Part shown: piece by piece, positions 34,720 to 44,559 of the stretch
How positions within the stretch are numbered: the first letter of the stretch is position 1
How the letters are laid out: each line of letters begins with the position of its first letter
DNA from: an uncultured Paracoccaceae bacterium
GTDB taxonomy: Bacteria; Pseudomonadota; Alphaproteobacteria; Rhodobacterales; Rhodobacteraceae
DNA length: 64,000 bases
Reading direction: 5' to 3'
Assembly: GCA_913061275.1 (NCBI GenBank)
Contig: CAJXSR010000005.1
Span: 1-64,000, forward strand
Notes under the pieces: generated by a model
Told to the model about the DNA's origin: nothing
Databases searched by the model: none
Seen by the model: the letters and a program-made list of their open reading frames with translations, nothing else
Program-made: the position numbers and the translations under genes

Positions 34720-35915
34720 TGGTGCCCCCTTTAAAGGTATTTATTATAGCTGGTGAGCCTTCGGGCGATAAACTGGGCGGTAACTTGATGCAGGGTTTAA
34801 GTGATTTAACCAAAGGTCAGGTGGAATTTTATGGCGTTGGCGGTGAAATGATGCAGGCCGCTGGCCTAACATCACTTTTTGATATGTCAGATTTATCGCT
34901 TATGGGCTTGTTGGAAGTGATCCCGTCAATTCCAAAAATCAAAAAACGTATTAATGAAACCGTTAAAGCGGCGAAAGAAACAAACGTCGATGTATTCATA
35001 ACAATAGACAGCCCTGATTTTTGTTTGCGCGTGGCTAAACAGCTTCGCAATCAAGAAGAGCCGCCTTATTTTATCCACTACGTCGCACCATCTGTTTGGG
35101 CATGGCGCCCTGAACGGGCAGCAAAAATGGCAAAATCGGTAGATCATGTATTGGCACTGCTACCGTTTGAGCCGCCTTATATGGAAGCCGTGGGCATGAG
35201 TTGTGATTTCGTCGGCCATCCAGCTGCTGCAGAAGAAATTCCAAGCCAAGACTATATTAAATCTGTTCTGGCCGATTTAAACCTAGAGCCAACGGATAAA
35301 ATCATTTCCGTATTGCCAGGGTCACGGCGTGCAGAGATTAAACGTTTACTGCCTGTTTATATGCAGGCAGTTTCTGAAATACGCAAACAACGCCCGGATA
35401 TTAAATTTGTATTACCGGCAGCAAGGCCTGTGTTGGATGCGTTAACCGCTATACTGGCTTCTGGCTCTGTACCTATACAGGTTTTAGACCCAACGGAGTT
35501 TGATCCTTTGGAAGCGGAAAAACGAAAACGCGCACTATATGCAAGCAGTCAACTGGCCATTGCCACTTCGGGTACGATTGCACTGGATTTGGCAAAGCAA
35601 CGCTGCCCGATGGTTGTGGCATATAAGGCAAGTTGGTTAACGGAACGTGCGGTAAAACGGCTTGCTTTAACGGATCGCGCAAATCTTATAAATATTGTAA
35701 CCGACAGCTATGTTGTACCGGAACTTATGTTTGAAAAATGTACGCCATCTGCCGTTGCTGATGCGGTTTTGGATATATTAAGTAATAAAGCCAAAAGAGT
35801 GGCGCAAGTTAAGGCTTGTGACACTGTAATGCAGCAGCTGGGTGAAGGGCATGAAGCTACTGGTTTACGGGCTGCAAAATCTGTATTGAGTGCTATTCGC
35901 AAAAATCAGAAATAA
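34719..35915 (+). CDS. lpxB: Lipid A disaccharide synthase
   Basis: The 398-residue GT-B glycosyltransferase joins lipid X and its UDP form. It has IIAGEPSGDKLGGNLM, YVAPSVWAWRPERA, SVLPGSRRAEI and ATSGTIALDLA. It ends the envelope operon. Its 3' end overlaps the convergent ybaK gene by 23 bp. Confidence 0.96.
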   Translation: MVPPLKVFIIAGEPSGDKLGGNLMQGLSDLTKGQVEFYGVGGEMMQAAGLTSLFDMSDLSLMGLLEVIPSIPKIKKRINETVKAAKETNVDVFITIDSPDFCLRVAKQLRNQEEPPYFIHYVAPSVWAWRPERAAKMAKSVDHVLALLPFEPPYMEAVGMSCDFVGHPAAAEEIPSQDYIKSVLADLNLEPTDKIISVLPGSRRAEIKRLLPVYMQAVSEIRKQRPDIKFVLPAARPVLDALTAILASGSVPIQVLDPTEFDPLEAEKRKRALYASSQLAIATSGTIALDLAKQRCPMVVAYKASWLTERAVKRLALTDRANLINIVTDSYVVPELMFEKCTPSAVADAVLDILSNKAKRVAQVKACDTVMQQLGEGHEATGLRAAKSVLSAIRKNQK

Positions 35916-36363
35916 CCCCTTTAGTAGCTGATACCAGCTTTTGTGCGCTAGTTGAAAACAGATGATTTGGTGTACCAGCTGCGGCCCAAACGGTTTCGAA
36001 CTCTAATAATCTTGGGTCAATATAACACCTGATCTGGTTCAAGTGACCTATTGGGGATACGCCGCCAATGGCAAAACCGGTTTTGGCGCGTATCAGGTTG
36101 GCATCAGCCTTGCCCAAAGGCTCTTTCGCAATTTTCGAGGCTTTATCTGGGCAAACGCGATTACCGCCTGCTGTTAGAAATAAAACAGGGGTATTACTGG
36201 TTTCGCCCAAAAATATTATAGATTTGACGATTTGATCTAAATGGCACTGCACCGCATCGGCCGCTTGTTGCGCGGTTTTAGTAGGGACGACCATTTCTAT
36301 AACTTCAATATCAAGCCCTAGATCGGCGGCATGTTTTGCGACCCTTTTCAAACTTTTACTCAT
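35893..36363 (-). CDS. YbaK/EbsC-type aminoacyl-tRNA deacylase
   Basis: The 156-residue protein has the YbaK fold: KSIIFLGETSNTPVLFLTAG, then DKASKIAKEPLGKADA and the GFAIGGVSPIGH loop. Such proteins hydrolyse mischarged Cys-tRNA(Pro) or Ala-tRNA(Pro). I chose ATG 36363 (MSKSLKRV), which gives the usual N-terminus; upstream ATGs are possible. The gene is divergent from glnE, and its 3' end overlaps lpxB. Confidence 0.85.
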   Translation of the reverse strand: MSKSLKRVAKHAADLGLDIEVIEMVVPTKTAQQAADAVQCHLDQIVKSIIFLGETSNTPVLFLTAGGNRVCPDKASKIAKEPLGKADANLIRAKTGFAIGGVSPIGHLNQIRCYIDPRLLEFETVWAAAGTPNHLFSTSAQKLVSATKGVISDFCE

Positions 36364-36410
36364 CATTATCATCCTATATAGCTTGACCTTGCTAACAGCA
36401 CTGCCCACAA

Positions 36411-39182
36411 ATGCCTATGGTATTAAAAGATCAAATAACACAGGCCCCAATCCCGTATGAAACGGATTTGGGTGTGGAAACCGCAGCGGTTTGTGGCATT
36501 AAGGAAGGTTTGATTTTTGATTTGATTGTTGGCACAGCAGGGTGCAGCCCATATTTACGTGGTTTGATGCAAAAAGAGACCAACTGGTTGGCAGGAATAT
36601 GGGATCAAGATCCTGATACAGTGTTCAAGGCTATATTGGGTGACGTAAGCACAGAAAAGCTTGTCAGCAGTTTGCGCTGTGCCAAGCGCCGTGTCGCTTT
36701 GCTAACTGCACTATGTGATCTGGGCGGAGTTTGGACATTAGAACAAGTCACAAATGCCCTGACTGATTTTGCGGATTTCGCGGTTCATACTGCCCTTAAA
36801 TCTTTGGTAAACGCAGAAATAACACGCGGTAAGTTACCAGCTGAAGCAACAGTTATTGCGGATGACTGTGCGGGTATATTTGTTTTGGCAATGGGTAAAA
36901 TGGGGGCTTATGAGCTAAACTATTCGTCTGATATTGATCTGATCTGTTTTTTTGATGATAGCCGCTACAAGCTGGATGACTTAGCCGAAATCCGCCCGCA
37001 TCTGATCCGTATTATTCAACGCATGTGTAAGGTACTGTCTGATGTCACTGCGGACGGTTATGTATTTCGTACTGATTTGCGGTTACGACCTAACCCTTCT
37101 GTCACACCTGTTTGCATTTCGGATACTGCCGCGATGCGCTATTATGAAACCGAAGGGCGCACATGGGAACGTGCGGCTTTTATAAAGGCACGAAGCTGTG
37201 CGGGTGATGTCGCTGCAGGAAAACGGTTTTTAGCTAACCTAACCCCGTTTGTGTGGCGTAGGCAGTTGGATTTTGCCGCGATTGAAGAAGCCCATGATAT
37301 GCGCCTGCGCATCCGCGCCCATAAAGGGCTGGCAGGGGAAATAAATCTGTCAGGCCACAATATGAAACTGGGCAGGGGCGGCATACGTGAAATAGAGTTT
37401 TTTGCACAAACCCGCCAGATGATTGCAGGTGGGCGTGATGCGGGGCTGCGCGACAGGCGTACAATGCAAACATTACATAATCTTGCAAAAAAAGACTGGT
37501 TAAGTCAGGATGTGGCCGATCAGTTGGTAGCGGCATATACCATGCACCGCACCCATGAACACCGCATTCAGATGATAGGTGATTTGCAAACCCATAACCT
37601 GCCAAATACAGAGGCGGAAATGAACCGTTTTGCGCGGCTCTGCGGTTATGAAGATACTGGTAGTTTGAAGCAAGAAATCAAGCTACGCTTGCAATCAGTC
37701 CATAGGGTTATTGAGGATTTTTTTACGCCAGATCAAAATGATGCAAGCCAAGAAACAGATTATGATAGCGCTTTTCAAGCTTGGGAAAGATTGCCCGCTT
37801 TTCGCAGTAGCCGTGCATTGGATATTTTCCAACGCCTAAAGCCAAAGATTGCCAAAGGCATTGCTGGTTCCCAAAACCCAGATGAAGCTTTAACTCATTT
37901 TGAGACATTTTTGCGCGGGTTACCATCAAGCGTTCAGCTGTTTTCACTGTTTGACAGCAATTCACAGATATTGGATTTGGTACTGGATATAGTAGCCACT
38001 GCCCCTTCTTTGGCGACTTACCTGTCGCGTAATGCCACTGTTTTGGACGCGGTTTTGTCGGGGGCATTCTTTCAACCGCTGCCAGAAAAAGCAATTCTGG
38101 TTAAAGAATTGCAAAAAGCATTAAGCGCGGCAGATGATTATGAAGATAAGTTAAACATCACGCGTCGCTGGCAAAAAGAACACCATTTTCGTCTTGGGGT
38201 GTTGCAACTGCGCAATATTGCCGATGCGTTTGAAGCATCATTGGGATATTCTGAGCTGGCGCAAGCTTGTTTGATTTGTTTACTACCTGTGGTGGAAAAT
38301 GAGTTTGCCCGCAAACACGGGGTAATAGTTGGTAGCGGGTTGGCAATTCTGGCAATGGGCAAGCTTGGCTCTAATGAAATGACTGCAACCTCTGATCTTG
38401 ATTTGATTATGATTTATGATCCTGCAGGGCAGGAGGGATCGAACGGCAAACGCCCACTGGCAACTGTACAATATTATGCACGATTAACACAATCTTTGGT
38501 AACAGCAATGTCGACACCAACTGCCGAAGGTAAGCTGTATGAGGTTGATATGCGCCTACGCCCCTCTGGCCGTTCTGGCCCAGTGGCCACCAGCATTTCA
38601 GGCTTTGAGAGTTATCAAAGAACCAAAGCCTGGGTTTGGGAACATCTTGCTTTGTCGCGCGCCTGTACCGTTGCGGGTGAACCAGCTGTGATGGCACAGG
38701 TCGAAAAAATTCGGGCAAGTGTAATTTGCATACAACATGCACCAGCGAAGGTTATGTCAGAAGTGACAGAGATGCGTACACGTCTTGCTTTGGCTAAATC
38801 AAAGCATAAAACGATTTGGGAAGTAAAAGAAATAGCAGGGGGGCTGCTGGATATTGAACTGCTGGCACAGGCTTGTGCCCTGATCGGTAATATTTTGGAG
38901 AATGATCCTAAAGGGCAATTAACTCTGGCCGCTGAACAGGGAATTATTACATCTATAGATGCACTTCAACTTATTGAAACCCATAGTCTGCTTAGCCAGA
39001 TCCAGCATATCAGCCGGTTGTTGGTTACAGGTGCGTTTAATATAGAGACACTAGGCAATGCAGGCTTGTCTCATATCCTGACTGTAACTGGCTTTAAAGA
39101 TAAAGTGACGTTAGAGGCCGCAATGATGTCGAAAACAACAGATGCAGAGACGTTGATTTTGAAGTATCTGTCAAAGAACTGA
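36411..39182 (+). CDS. glnE: Glutamine synthetase adenylyltransferase/deadenylase
   Basis: The 923-residue bifunctional enzyme has two nucleotidyltransferase halves. The first has LAMGKMGAYELNYSSDIDLI near residue 165, the second has LAMGKLGSNEMTATSDLDLI near residue 650; each is followed by an R-x-D-x-R-L-R-P-type segment (FRTDLRLRPNPS, EVDMRLRPSGRSG). It sets glutamine synthetase activity according to nitrogen status. glnA and glnB are not in the window. Two ATGs lie at 36411 and 36417; either may be used. Confidence 0.96.
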   Translation: MPMVLKDQITQAPIPYETDLGVETAAVCGIKEGLIFDLIVGTAGCSPYLRGLMQKETNWLAGIWDQDPDTVFKAILGDVSTEKLVSSLRCAKRRVALLTALCDLGGVWTLEQVTNALTDFADFAVHTALKSLVNAEITRGKLPAEATVIADDCAGIFVLAMGKMGAYELNYSSDIDLICFFDDSRYKLDDLAEIRPHLIRIIQRMCKVLSDVTADGYVFRTDLRLRPNPSVTPVCISDTAAMRYYETEGRTWERAAFIKARSCAGDVAAGKRFLANLTPFVWRRQLDFAAIEEAHDMRLRIRAHKGLAGEINLSGHNMKLGRGGIREIEFFAQTRQMIAGGRDAGLRDRRTMQTLHNLAKKDWLSQDVADQLVAAYTMHRTHEHRIQMIGDLQTHNLPNTEAEMNRFARLCGYEDTGSLKQEIKLRLQSVHRVIEDFFTPDQNDASQETDYDSAFQAWERLPAFRSSRALDIFQRLKPKIAKGIAGSQNPDEALTHFETFLRGLPSSVQLFSLFDSNSQILDLVLDIVATAPSLATYLSRNATVLDAVLSGAFFQPLPEKAILVKELQKALSAADDYEDKLNITRRWQKEHHFRLGVLQLRNIADAFEASLGYSELAQACLICLLPVVENEFARKHGVIVGSGLAILAMGKLGSNEMTATSDLDLIMIYDPAGQEGSNGKRPLATVQYYARLTQSLVTAMSTPTAEGKLYEVDMRLRPSGRSGPVATSISGFESYQRTKAWVWEHLALSRACTVAGEPAVMAQVEKIRASVICIQHAPAKVMSEVTEMRTRLALAKSKHKTIWEVKEIAGGLLDIELLAQACALIGNILENDPKGQLTLAAEQGIITSIDALQLIETHSLLSQIQHISRLLVTGAFNIETLGNAGLSHILTVTGFKDKVTLEAAMMSKTTDAETLILKYLSKN

Positions 39183-39197
39183 TGCAAGGGGCAAATC

Positions 39198-39473
39198 ATG
39201 GCTGTTTTTAAGGGGAATCTAAAGATTGACCCACGCGGTATGATTTTTGAAGCTTATCGTATTGAGGGTATCAGTTTGGAAGAATGCCGAATGATATTTC
39301 TGGATTGGGCTATGCACACACCGCAAGGTGATATGAAAAGCTATTTGCACGAATTATTGGTTGAATATGAGCAAGGCAATGAAAACCACCCAATGACGCA
39401 AGTGATTAAAGAAGGTTTAATCACATCGAAAGAGGGTGGCAAAAGGCGCGGGGGACGTGCAAGGCAGCTATAA
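39198..39473 (+). CDS. Conserved small protein of unknown function
   Basis: The 91-residue acidic-then-basic protein reads FKGNLKIDPRGMIFEAYRIE, then EECRMIFLDWAMHTPQG, and ends in a basic tail (KRRGGRARQL). It follows glnE by 15 bp and is probably cotranscribed. I do not recognise a domain name, but the build is like small conserved Rhodobacterales proteins. It is presumably cytoplasmic. Confidence 0.75.
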   Translation: MAVFKGNLKIDPRGMIFEAYRIEGISLEECRMIFLDWAMHTPQGDMKSYLHELLVEYEQGNENHPMTQVIKEGLITSKEGGKRRGGRARQL

Positions 39474-39476
39474 GCC

Positions 39477-39617
39477 TTACTTTTGCGCGTTATCCAAGAT
39501 TTTTAATTCTGCCATGACTTCTTCAAATAAAGTCTTATCACAACGTGGCTTTAAACCTGCAGGCCAGTTTACAAAATCCTCTGGCGACAGTTTATAACTC
39601 GGGTAGTTGTTTTTCAT
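39477..39617 (-). CDS. Putative 46-residue protein
   Basis: The minus-strand frame encodes MKNNYPSYKLSPEDFVNWPA, then GLKPRCDKTLFEEVMAELKI and LDNAQK. It is soluble and charged with a plausible start, and AAGGTGTAAAA (complement of TTTTACACCTT) lies just upstream as ribosome-binding site. It lies convergent to the small gene behind glnE, with 3 bp between stops. No other gene explains the region. Confidence 0.5.
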   Translation of the reverse strand: MKNNYPSYKLSPEDFVNWPAGLKPRCDKTLFEEVMAELKILDNAQK

Positions 39618-39745
39618 TTTTACACCTTATACTCACTACGATCTGCCCAAAACACAGGCAGGTTAACAAAAAATACACAAAAAAGGCGATTCCGCCCTAA
39701 CTGTGCTTATATAGCGTTAAAATTGTGGCAGCATTATGGCACAAG

Positions 39746-41119
39746 CTATGCCAAAGCCGCTAAAATACGTGCCCAACTGCGCACGCCTTTATGAAAGCTG
39801 CGGATGTCGTATTTTTCATTGGGGGAATGGATGCTGTCATCATCTTGGGCAAAGCCGATCAACATGCTTTCTATGCCAACCACATCCTGAAAATGGCCCG
39901 CAATCGGGATAGAGCCACCACAGCCGACAAAAACACCTTGATTGGCCCATTCTTGTGACAATGCACCGCGTGCAGCTTCAAATGCGGGGTGATCTATCGC
40001 CATGTTGGATGCACCTGAACCACCATGTTCATGAAATTCCACAGTGCAGTCTGAGGGTAGATGGTTGTTTACATGGTTGCGAAATGCAGTGCGAATTTTA
40101 ACCGGGTCTTGAAGCCCGACAAGCCGAAAACTAACCTTGGCGTGGGCTTGCGACGGTAACACGGTTTTGAAACCATCCCCAGTGTAGCCACCCCATATAC
40201 CGTTTACATCTGCCGTTGGGCGTGACCAGATTTGTTCCAGCACGGAACGGCCCTGTTCGCCTGCGGGCACAGATAATCCGACCTCTTTCAGGAAGTTTTC
40301 AGGGTCAAATGCCAAGGATTTCCATTGGGCTGCAACATTTGCAGGCAGTTCTGGAACGCCGTCATAAAACCCATCTAGCGTTACAGCCCCCTTATCATCA
40401 TGCAAGCTGGCCAGTGCTTTTGTCAGTACCCGAATGGGGTTGATCGACGGGCCACCGTACATGCCACTGTGCAAATCTTTTGACGGGCCAGTAATGGTGA
40501 TCTGTTCGCCTACTAAACCACGCAGCATGGTAACGATAGAAGGTGTGTCGCGTTCCACCATGCCTGTGTCACAGATCAGGGCAACGTCAGCTTTTAACTC
40601 ATCCTTATTGGCCTCCATATAGGGAACTAATGAAGGGGAGCCGCTTTCTTCTTCGCCTTCAAAGAAGATTGAGATTTTTGTGGGTAATTCGCCTGTGACT
40701 TCTTTCCAAGCACGACATGCCTCAACAAAGGTCATCAACTGGCCTTTGTCGTCGGATGAGCCACGCCCGCGCAGAACTTTGCCGTTTGGCGTATCTTCAA
40801 TTTGCGGATCGAACGGCGGGTTGTCCCACAGATCAAGCGGATCGACGGGTTGTACATCGTAGTGACCGTAGAAAAGCACATGGGTACCACTTTGCTGATC
40901 CCCATGTGCCATCACCATTGGATGGCCGGGTGTTGGGCGTTTTGTAGCGTCAAAACCAATAGATTTCAGATCATCCACAAGCCAATCGGCAGCTTTATCG
41001 CAATCAGTGGCATAGGCTGGATCGGTTGAGATGCTTTCAATCCGTAATAGATCAATCAAACGGTTAAGTGCTGCATCTTGATCGGCATCAATATGGGCTA
41101 GAACTTTATCAAGGGACAT
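39746..41119 (-). CDS. M20-family dipeptidase
   Basis: The 457-residue zinc peptidase has the M20 metal-binding and catalytic motifs: FYGHYDVQPVDP, GRGSSDDKGQL, FEGEEESGSPS (catalytic Glu) and ICDTGMVERDTPS. A dimerisation insert follows (about residues 195-345). It should cleave dipeptides or remove amino-terminal residues in the cytoplasm. It is divergent from the M23 peptidase. The substrate is unknown. Confidence 0.92.
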   Translation of the reverse strand: MSLDKVLAHIDADQDAALNRLIDLLRIESISTDPAYATDCDKAADWLVDDLKSIGFDATKRPTPGHPMVMAHGDQQSGTHVLFYGHYDVQPVDPLDLWDNPPFDPQIEDTPNGKVLRGRGSSDDKGQLMTFVEACRAWKEVTGELPTKISIFFEGEEESGSPSLVPYMEANKDELKADVALICDTGMVERDTPSIVTMLRGLVGEQITITGPSKDLHSGMYGGPSINPIRVLTKALASLHDDKGAVTLDGFYDGVPELPANVAAQWKSLAFDPENFLKEVGLSVPAGEQGRSVLEQIWSRPTADVNGIWGGYTGDGFKTVLPSQAHAKVSFRLVGLQDPVKIRTAFRNHVNNHLPSDCTVEFHEHGGSGASNMAIDHPAFEAARGALSQEWANQGVFVGCGGSIPIAGHFQDVVGIESMLIGFAQDDDSIHSPNEKYDIRSFHKGVRSWARILAALA

Positions 41120-41188
41120 TTTAATAACCTTTCAAGGAAGTGTTTGATAAACTACACAGGTTTTTACCAATGAGTTAAAGAGGAAACT

Positions 41189-42142
41189 ATGTTTTTACGC
41201 GCATTCTTTTTTACATTTCTATTAGCCACTCCGATTTGTGCCGAACCCTTGGTCTTGAACCTGCCGATTGATTGCGATTTAGGGGAAACGTGTTTTGTTC
41301 AGCAATACATGGATATTGATCCCACAAAAGGTGCACGTGATTTTGGCGGTGGTACTGTCACCTATGACGGGCATAAAGGTACAGATTTTCGGCTGACATC
41401 CCAAAAAGCCATGCATGCGGGCGTGGCAGTTGCGGCGGCGGCGGCGGGTAGTGTTAAACGCGTACGCGATGGGATGGCTGATCGCATGATACGAACTGAC
41501 GCTGACCGCGCGCGTATTAAGGGTAAAGAGTGCGGCAACGGTGTGGTTATTGACCACGGTAACGGTTGGGAGACGCAATATTGCCATATGAAACGGGGTA
41601 GCATTGTTGTTGTGAAGGGCCAGCAGGTTCAGGTGGGTGAGGTGCTGGGGCAGGTGGGGTTGTCTGGTAAAACCCAGTTCCCGCATGTTCATATCGCGGT
41701 GCGTAAAGATGGGCAGAAAGTTGATCCGTTTGATCCAGATGCCAATCTTTGGGCCAAGGCTTTGCGGCCTGCGATAGCTTATCGGCCTACGCGGATAATA
41801 AACATCGGCTTTGCTGATGGGGCGGTTAAGATGGCGGATATTTTGAGAGGTAAATTCGAAGGTTTCACCCCAAATAAAACATCCGCTGCTGTAGTGGCTT
41901 ATATGCGGGCTATCAATTTGATTAAGGGCGATCGGGTGCGGCTGACTTTGAAGGGGCCGAAGGGGCGGATTACTACTAAATTGTATAAACCTGTTCCTAG
42001 GGCCAAAGCGCATCAGATGTATTTTACAGGTAAAAAGCGCCCCTCTGGTGGCTGGCCTGCGGGGGGGTATACTGTGCAGGCAGAGGTTCTGCGCGATGGG
42101 GTGGTTGTGGATGCTGAGACACTCATAGCAACCACGGAATAG
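41189..42142 (+). CDS. M23-family (LytM) metallopeptidase
   Basis: The 317-residue exported protein has a signal peptide (FLLATPICAEP) and a LytM domain with the zinc ligands in GHKGTDFRL and PHVHIAV. A C-terminal beta-type domain of about 110 residues follows (VRLTLKGPKGRITTKLYKP). It probably trims peptidoglycan cross-links or acts as a divisome-type activator. An insert (about residues 105-125) lies between the two zinc motifs. Confidence 0.9.
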   Translation: MFLRAFFFTFLLATPICAEPLVLNLPIDCDLGETCFVQQYMDIDPTKGARDFGGGTVTYDGHKGTDFRLTSQKAMHAGVAVAAAAAGSVKRVRDGMADRMIRTDADRARIKGKECGNGVVIDHGNGWETQYCHMKRGSIVVVKGQQVQVGEVLGQVGLSGKTQFPHVHIAVRKDGQKVDPFDPDANLWAKALRPAIAYRPTRIINIGFADGAVKMADILRGKFEGFTPNKTSAAVVAYMRAINLIKGDRVRLTLKGPKGRITTKLYKPVPRAKAHQMYFTGKKRPSGGWPAGGYTVQAEVLRDGVVVDAETLIATTE

Positions 42143-42160
42143 CTATCACCGTGTTGGCAT

Positions 42161-42193
42161 AAAAGAGGTTAATTCATTCAGTTAACCACTTTT
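42161..42193 (+). terminator. Terminator behind the M23 peptidase gene
   Basis: AAAAGAGGTTAA pairs with TTAACCACTTTT (11 of 12 pairs, one A-A mismatch) around a 9-nt loop, 19 bp behind the stop. The U-run is short, so termination may be partial. The rest of the gap up to 42440 is AT-rich and I see no gene in it. Confidence 0.55.
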
Positions 42194-42440
42194 AGCCCCA
42201 GTGCAATTGGAATGTGAAAGGGCATGTGTTTTGATGTCACATATCTCTGGAGTGTTAGTATTAGTACCCCTTACACTCACTAGAAGGACGAACTCCGTTA
42301 TAGAAATGATTTTGGTGGAAAAACGCCATTCATTCTATAATGCTCTTGACTAACTACACAAGTTTCTGGAGGCTTATAAAATAATAATTCAAGCACATAA
42401 TATATCTATTGTATAAAGTGATTTTATACAGGGAATAAAT

Positions 42441-42911
42441 ATGAAACGTTTGGTAACTATTGGTCTATATTTAACTTTGATGGGGTGCGTAGCTGTCCCT
42501 GAGGTGACGAGTTCGGATACATCCGACGCGATAAACACTGTGGCTTTATCATGTCAAAAGCCATATGAATTTACTCAGGATTGTAATAATTGGGCTGGTG
42601 CTAGTCGTAAAATCATTATTGATGGATTTGAAATCAAAGTTGGCGCCACAGCAAACGGAAATACTGTACTCGTAATGGATGCCAAATTATTTGCTAACAG
42701 CCTTACAAGTGTATTTACTGTTAACAGTCCTAAACATAGTCGTGCTTCAAATAATTCATTCGAGTCTGTAAAAAAAGTGTTTGCACAAAACAACGTTAAG
42801 ATTAATCGTGTCCGACCGCTAAAGTCCTTCGCTAATATCGATGGTTATATCCTTGAATTGCCAAGTGACGGGTATTCTATTCTAAAGAAATATAGTGTTG
42901 ATAAATCTTAA
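42441..42911 (+). CDS. Lipoprotein of unknown function
   Basis: The 156-residue product has a lipobox (LTLMGC, Cys16) after a short signal peptide. The mature part has two further Cys residues (SCQKPYEFTQDC) and no recognised domain. It stands alone, convergent with mnmA at 9 bp. It resembles, in build only, the other orphan lipoproteins in the window. Confidence 0.65.
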   Translation: MKRLVTIGLYLTLMGCVAVPEVTSSDTSDAINTVALSCQKPYEFTQDCNNWAGASRKIIIDGFEIKVGATANGNTVLVMDAKLFANSLTSVFTVNSPKHSRASNNSFESVKKVFAQNNVKINRVRPLKSFANIDGYILELPSDGYSILKKYSVDKS

Positions 42912-42920
42912 ATAGGAATA

Positions 42921-44063
42921 TCAATACCCACGCCAAATCCAGCCACCGCCGAAAATCCTTGTGCCTTCACTGTCGTAGAATACGCAGGCTTGGCCGGGGG
43001 CGACTCCCTCTTCGGATGTTAGTAGCTCAACCGTGGCTGTGTCTGGGCCAAGGGGGCGGATGATGGCGGGTTTGGGGGCGCGGGTTGATCGGACGCGCAC
43101 GGATAGGTGCCATTCTTCGCGATTTTCAAACGGTTCGTCGCCCAGCCAGTTAATCTCGCGGATGGGTACAAAGGTTGTGCCTAGGGCCTCTTTCGGGCCG
43201 ACGATGACTTGTTTTAGGTCTGGGTCGAGTTTTACCACATAAAGCGGCTCACGCCCGCCGATGCCTAGGCCACGGCGTTGGCCGATGGTGTAGTGAATGA
43301 CACCCTTATGCTGGCCCAGAACTGAACCATCAAGATGTACGATATCACCGGGGTCTGCGGCACCCGGGCGTAATTTTTCGATTACTGCGGCGTAGGAGCC
43401 GTTGGGGACAAAGCATATGTCTTGGCTGTCTGGCTTATCTGCTACGGGCAGGCCGAATTTGTGCGCAAGGTCGCGTGTTTCAGCCTTGGACGTTAAGTGG
43501 CCCAGCGGGAAGCGCAGGTATTCAAGTTGGTCTTGTTTGGTTGAGAACAAGAAGTATGATTGATCGCGGTCGCCGTCTGCGGCTTTGTGCAGCTCGGCCT
43601 TTTCGGGGCCTTGGGCGCGTTGGATATAGTGGCCTGTGGCCATGCAATCGGCATCTAGGTCTTTGGCGGTTTCCAGAAGGTCGCGGAATTTTACGCGTTC
43701 ATTGCAGCGAATGCAGGGGACGGGGGTGGCGCCCGCAAGGTATGCGTCGGCAAATTCATCGATGACGCTTTCTTTGAATTTGTTTTCATAGTCCAGCACG
43801 TAATGCGGAAAGCCCATTTCATCGGCTACACGGCGGGCATCGTGGATATCGCGGCCTGCGCAACAGGCGCCTTTTTTGGCGAGTGCTGCACCGTGGTCGT
43901 AAAGTTGTAGGGTGACGCCGACTACATCGTAGCCTTCGCTTGCCAGCTGGGCTGCCACCACGGAACTATCAACACCGCCCGACATGGCGACAAGCACGCG
44001 GGTATCTTTGGGGGCTTTGGCAAAGCCCATAGAGTTCAATTTGGTTTTTACGTCAGCAGACAT
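42921..44063 (-). CDS. mnmA: tRNA 2-thiouridylase MnmA
   Basis: The 380-residue PP-loop enzyme places sulfur on U34 of Lys, Glu and Gln tRNAs. It has [13 protein letters not shown], the catalytic Cys in [10 protein letters not shown], and CFVPNGSY with the second Cys. I chose ATG 44063 because the family N-terminus follows and a TAGGATC site stands before it; an upstream ATG would add 22 unusual residues. It shares tRNA-modification themes with TrmFO and MiaA in the same window. Confidence 0.95.
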   Translation of the reverse strand: MSADVKTKLNSMGFAKAPKDTRVLVAMSGGVDSSVVAAQLASEGYDVVGVTLQLYDHGAALAKKGACCAGRDIHDARRVADEMGFPHYVLDYENKFKESVIDEFADAYLAGATPVPCIRCNERVKFRDLLETAKDLDADCMATGHYIQRAQGPEKAELHKAADGDRDQSYFLFSTKQDQLEYLRFPLGHLTSKAETRDLAHKFGLPVADKPDSQDICFVPNGSYAAVIEKLRPGAADPGDIVHLDGSVLGQHKGVIHYTIGQRRGLGIGGREPLYVVKLDPDLKQVIVGPKEALGTTFVPIREINWLGDEPFENREEWHLSVRVRSTRAPKPAIIRPLGPDTATVELLTSEEGVAPGQACVFYDSEGTRIFGGGWIWRGY

Positions 44064-44184
44064 GGTTACGATCCTATGAATATCTCGCTTTATAATAAAA
44101 AGCGTTTCATTCACAAGGGAAGCTTTCATTTGTGATTAAGGGATTTAGGGCAAAAAGCAGTTATAGCTAACATGTGAGTGAAAT

Positions 44185-44463
44185 ATGTATGTAAAAAAGA
44201 CCAAAGGCCCGAATTTTGTTGAATTGCCAGATGGGCGCAAGTTTAGCCGTTCTGATTTACCCCCGAAAAGTACCACAAGGTGGGTTGCTTCGCGTAAGGC
44301 ATCGGTTGTCTTGGCTGTTTCTACTGGGTTGATAACAAACGATGAAGCTTGCGAAATGTATCAACTTTCTAGGGAAGAGTTTGAAGGGTGGGTAACTTCG
44401 GTTAAGGTGCATGGTGTTGGGGCGCTTAAAGCCACAAAATTACAAAACTATAGACAACTTTAG
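44185..44463 (+). CDS. sciP: CtrA inhibitor SciP (DUF1153)
   Basis: The 92-residue protein is a SciP/DUF1153 member: GPNFVELPDGRKFSRSDLPP, then TTRWVASRKASVVLAVSTGL and a helix-turn-helix (DEACEMYQLSREEFEGWV). In Caulobacter it binds CtrA and blocks transcription of CtrA targets. The next gene is ctrA itself, so the regulator and its brake are adjacent, as I recall for Rhodobacter. Confidence 0.93.
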   Translation: MYVKKTKGPNFVELPDGRKFSRSDLPPKSTTRWVASRKASVVLAVSTGLITNDEACEMYQLSREEFEGWVTSVKVHGVGALKATKLQNYRQL

Positions 44464-44490
44464 GTTGTTTTGTTACTTGTGTACCGGGTA

Positions 44491-44506
44491 GTAACGGGTG
44501 GTTAAC
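44491..44506 (+). promoter_or_regulatory. CtrA box upstream of ctrA
   Basis: GTAACGGGTGGTTAAC fits the CtrA site TTAA-N7-TTAA with one mismatch (GTAA for TTAA). It lies 54 bp before the ctrA start codon, between sciP and ctrA, and suggests autoregulation. Recognised by eye only. Confidence 0.5.
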
Positions 44507-44559
44507 CATTGTTGCGCAATGTGAGGAAGATATTAACTGACAGTTCGTGGAGGCAACAC

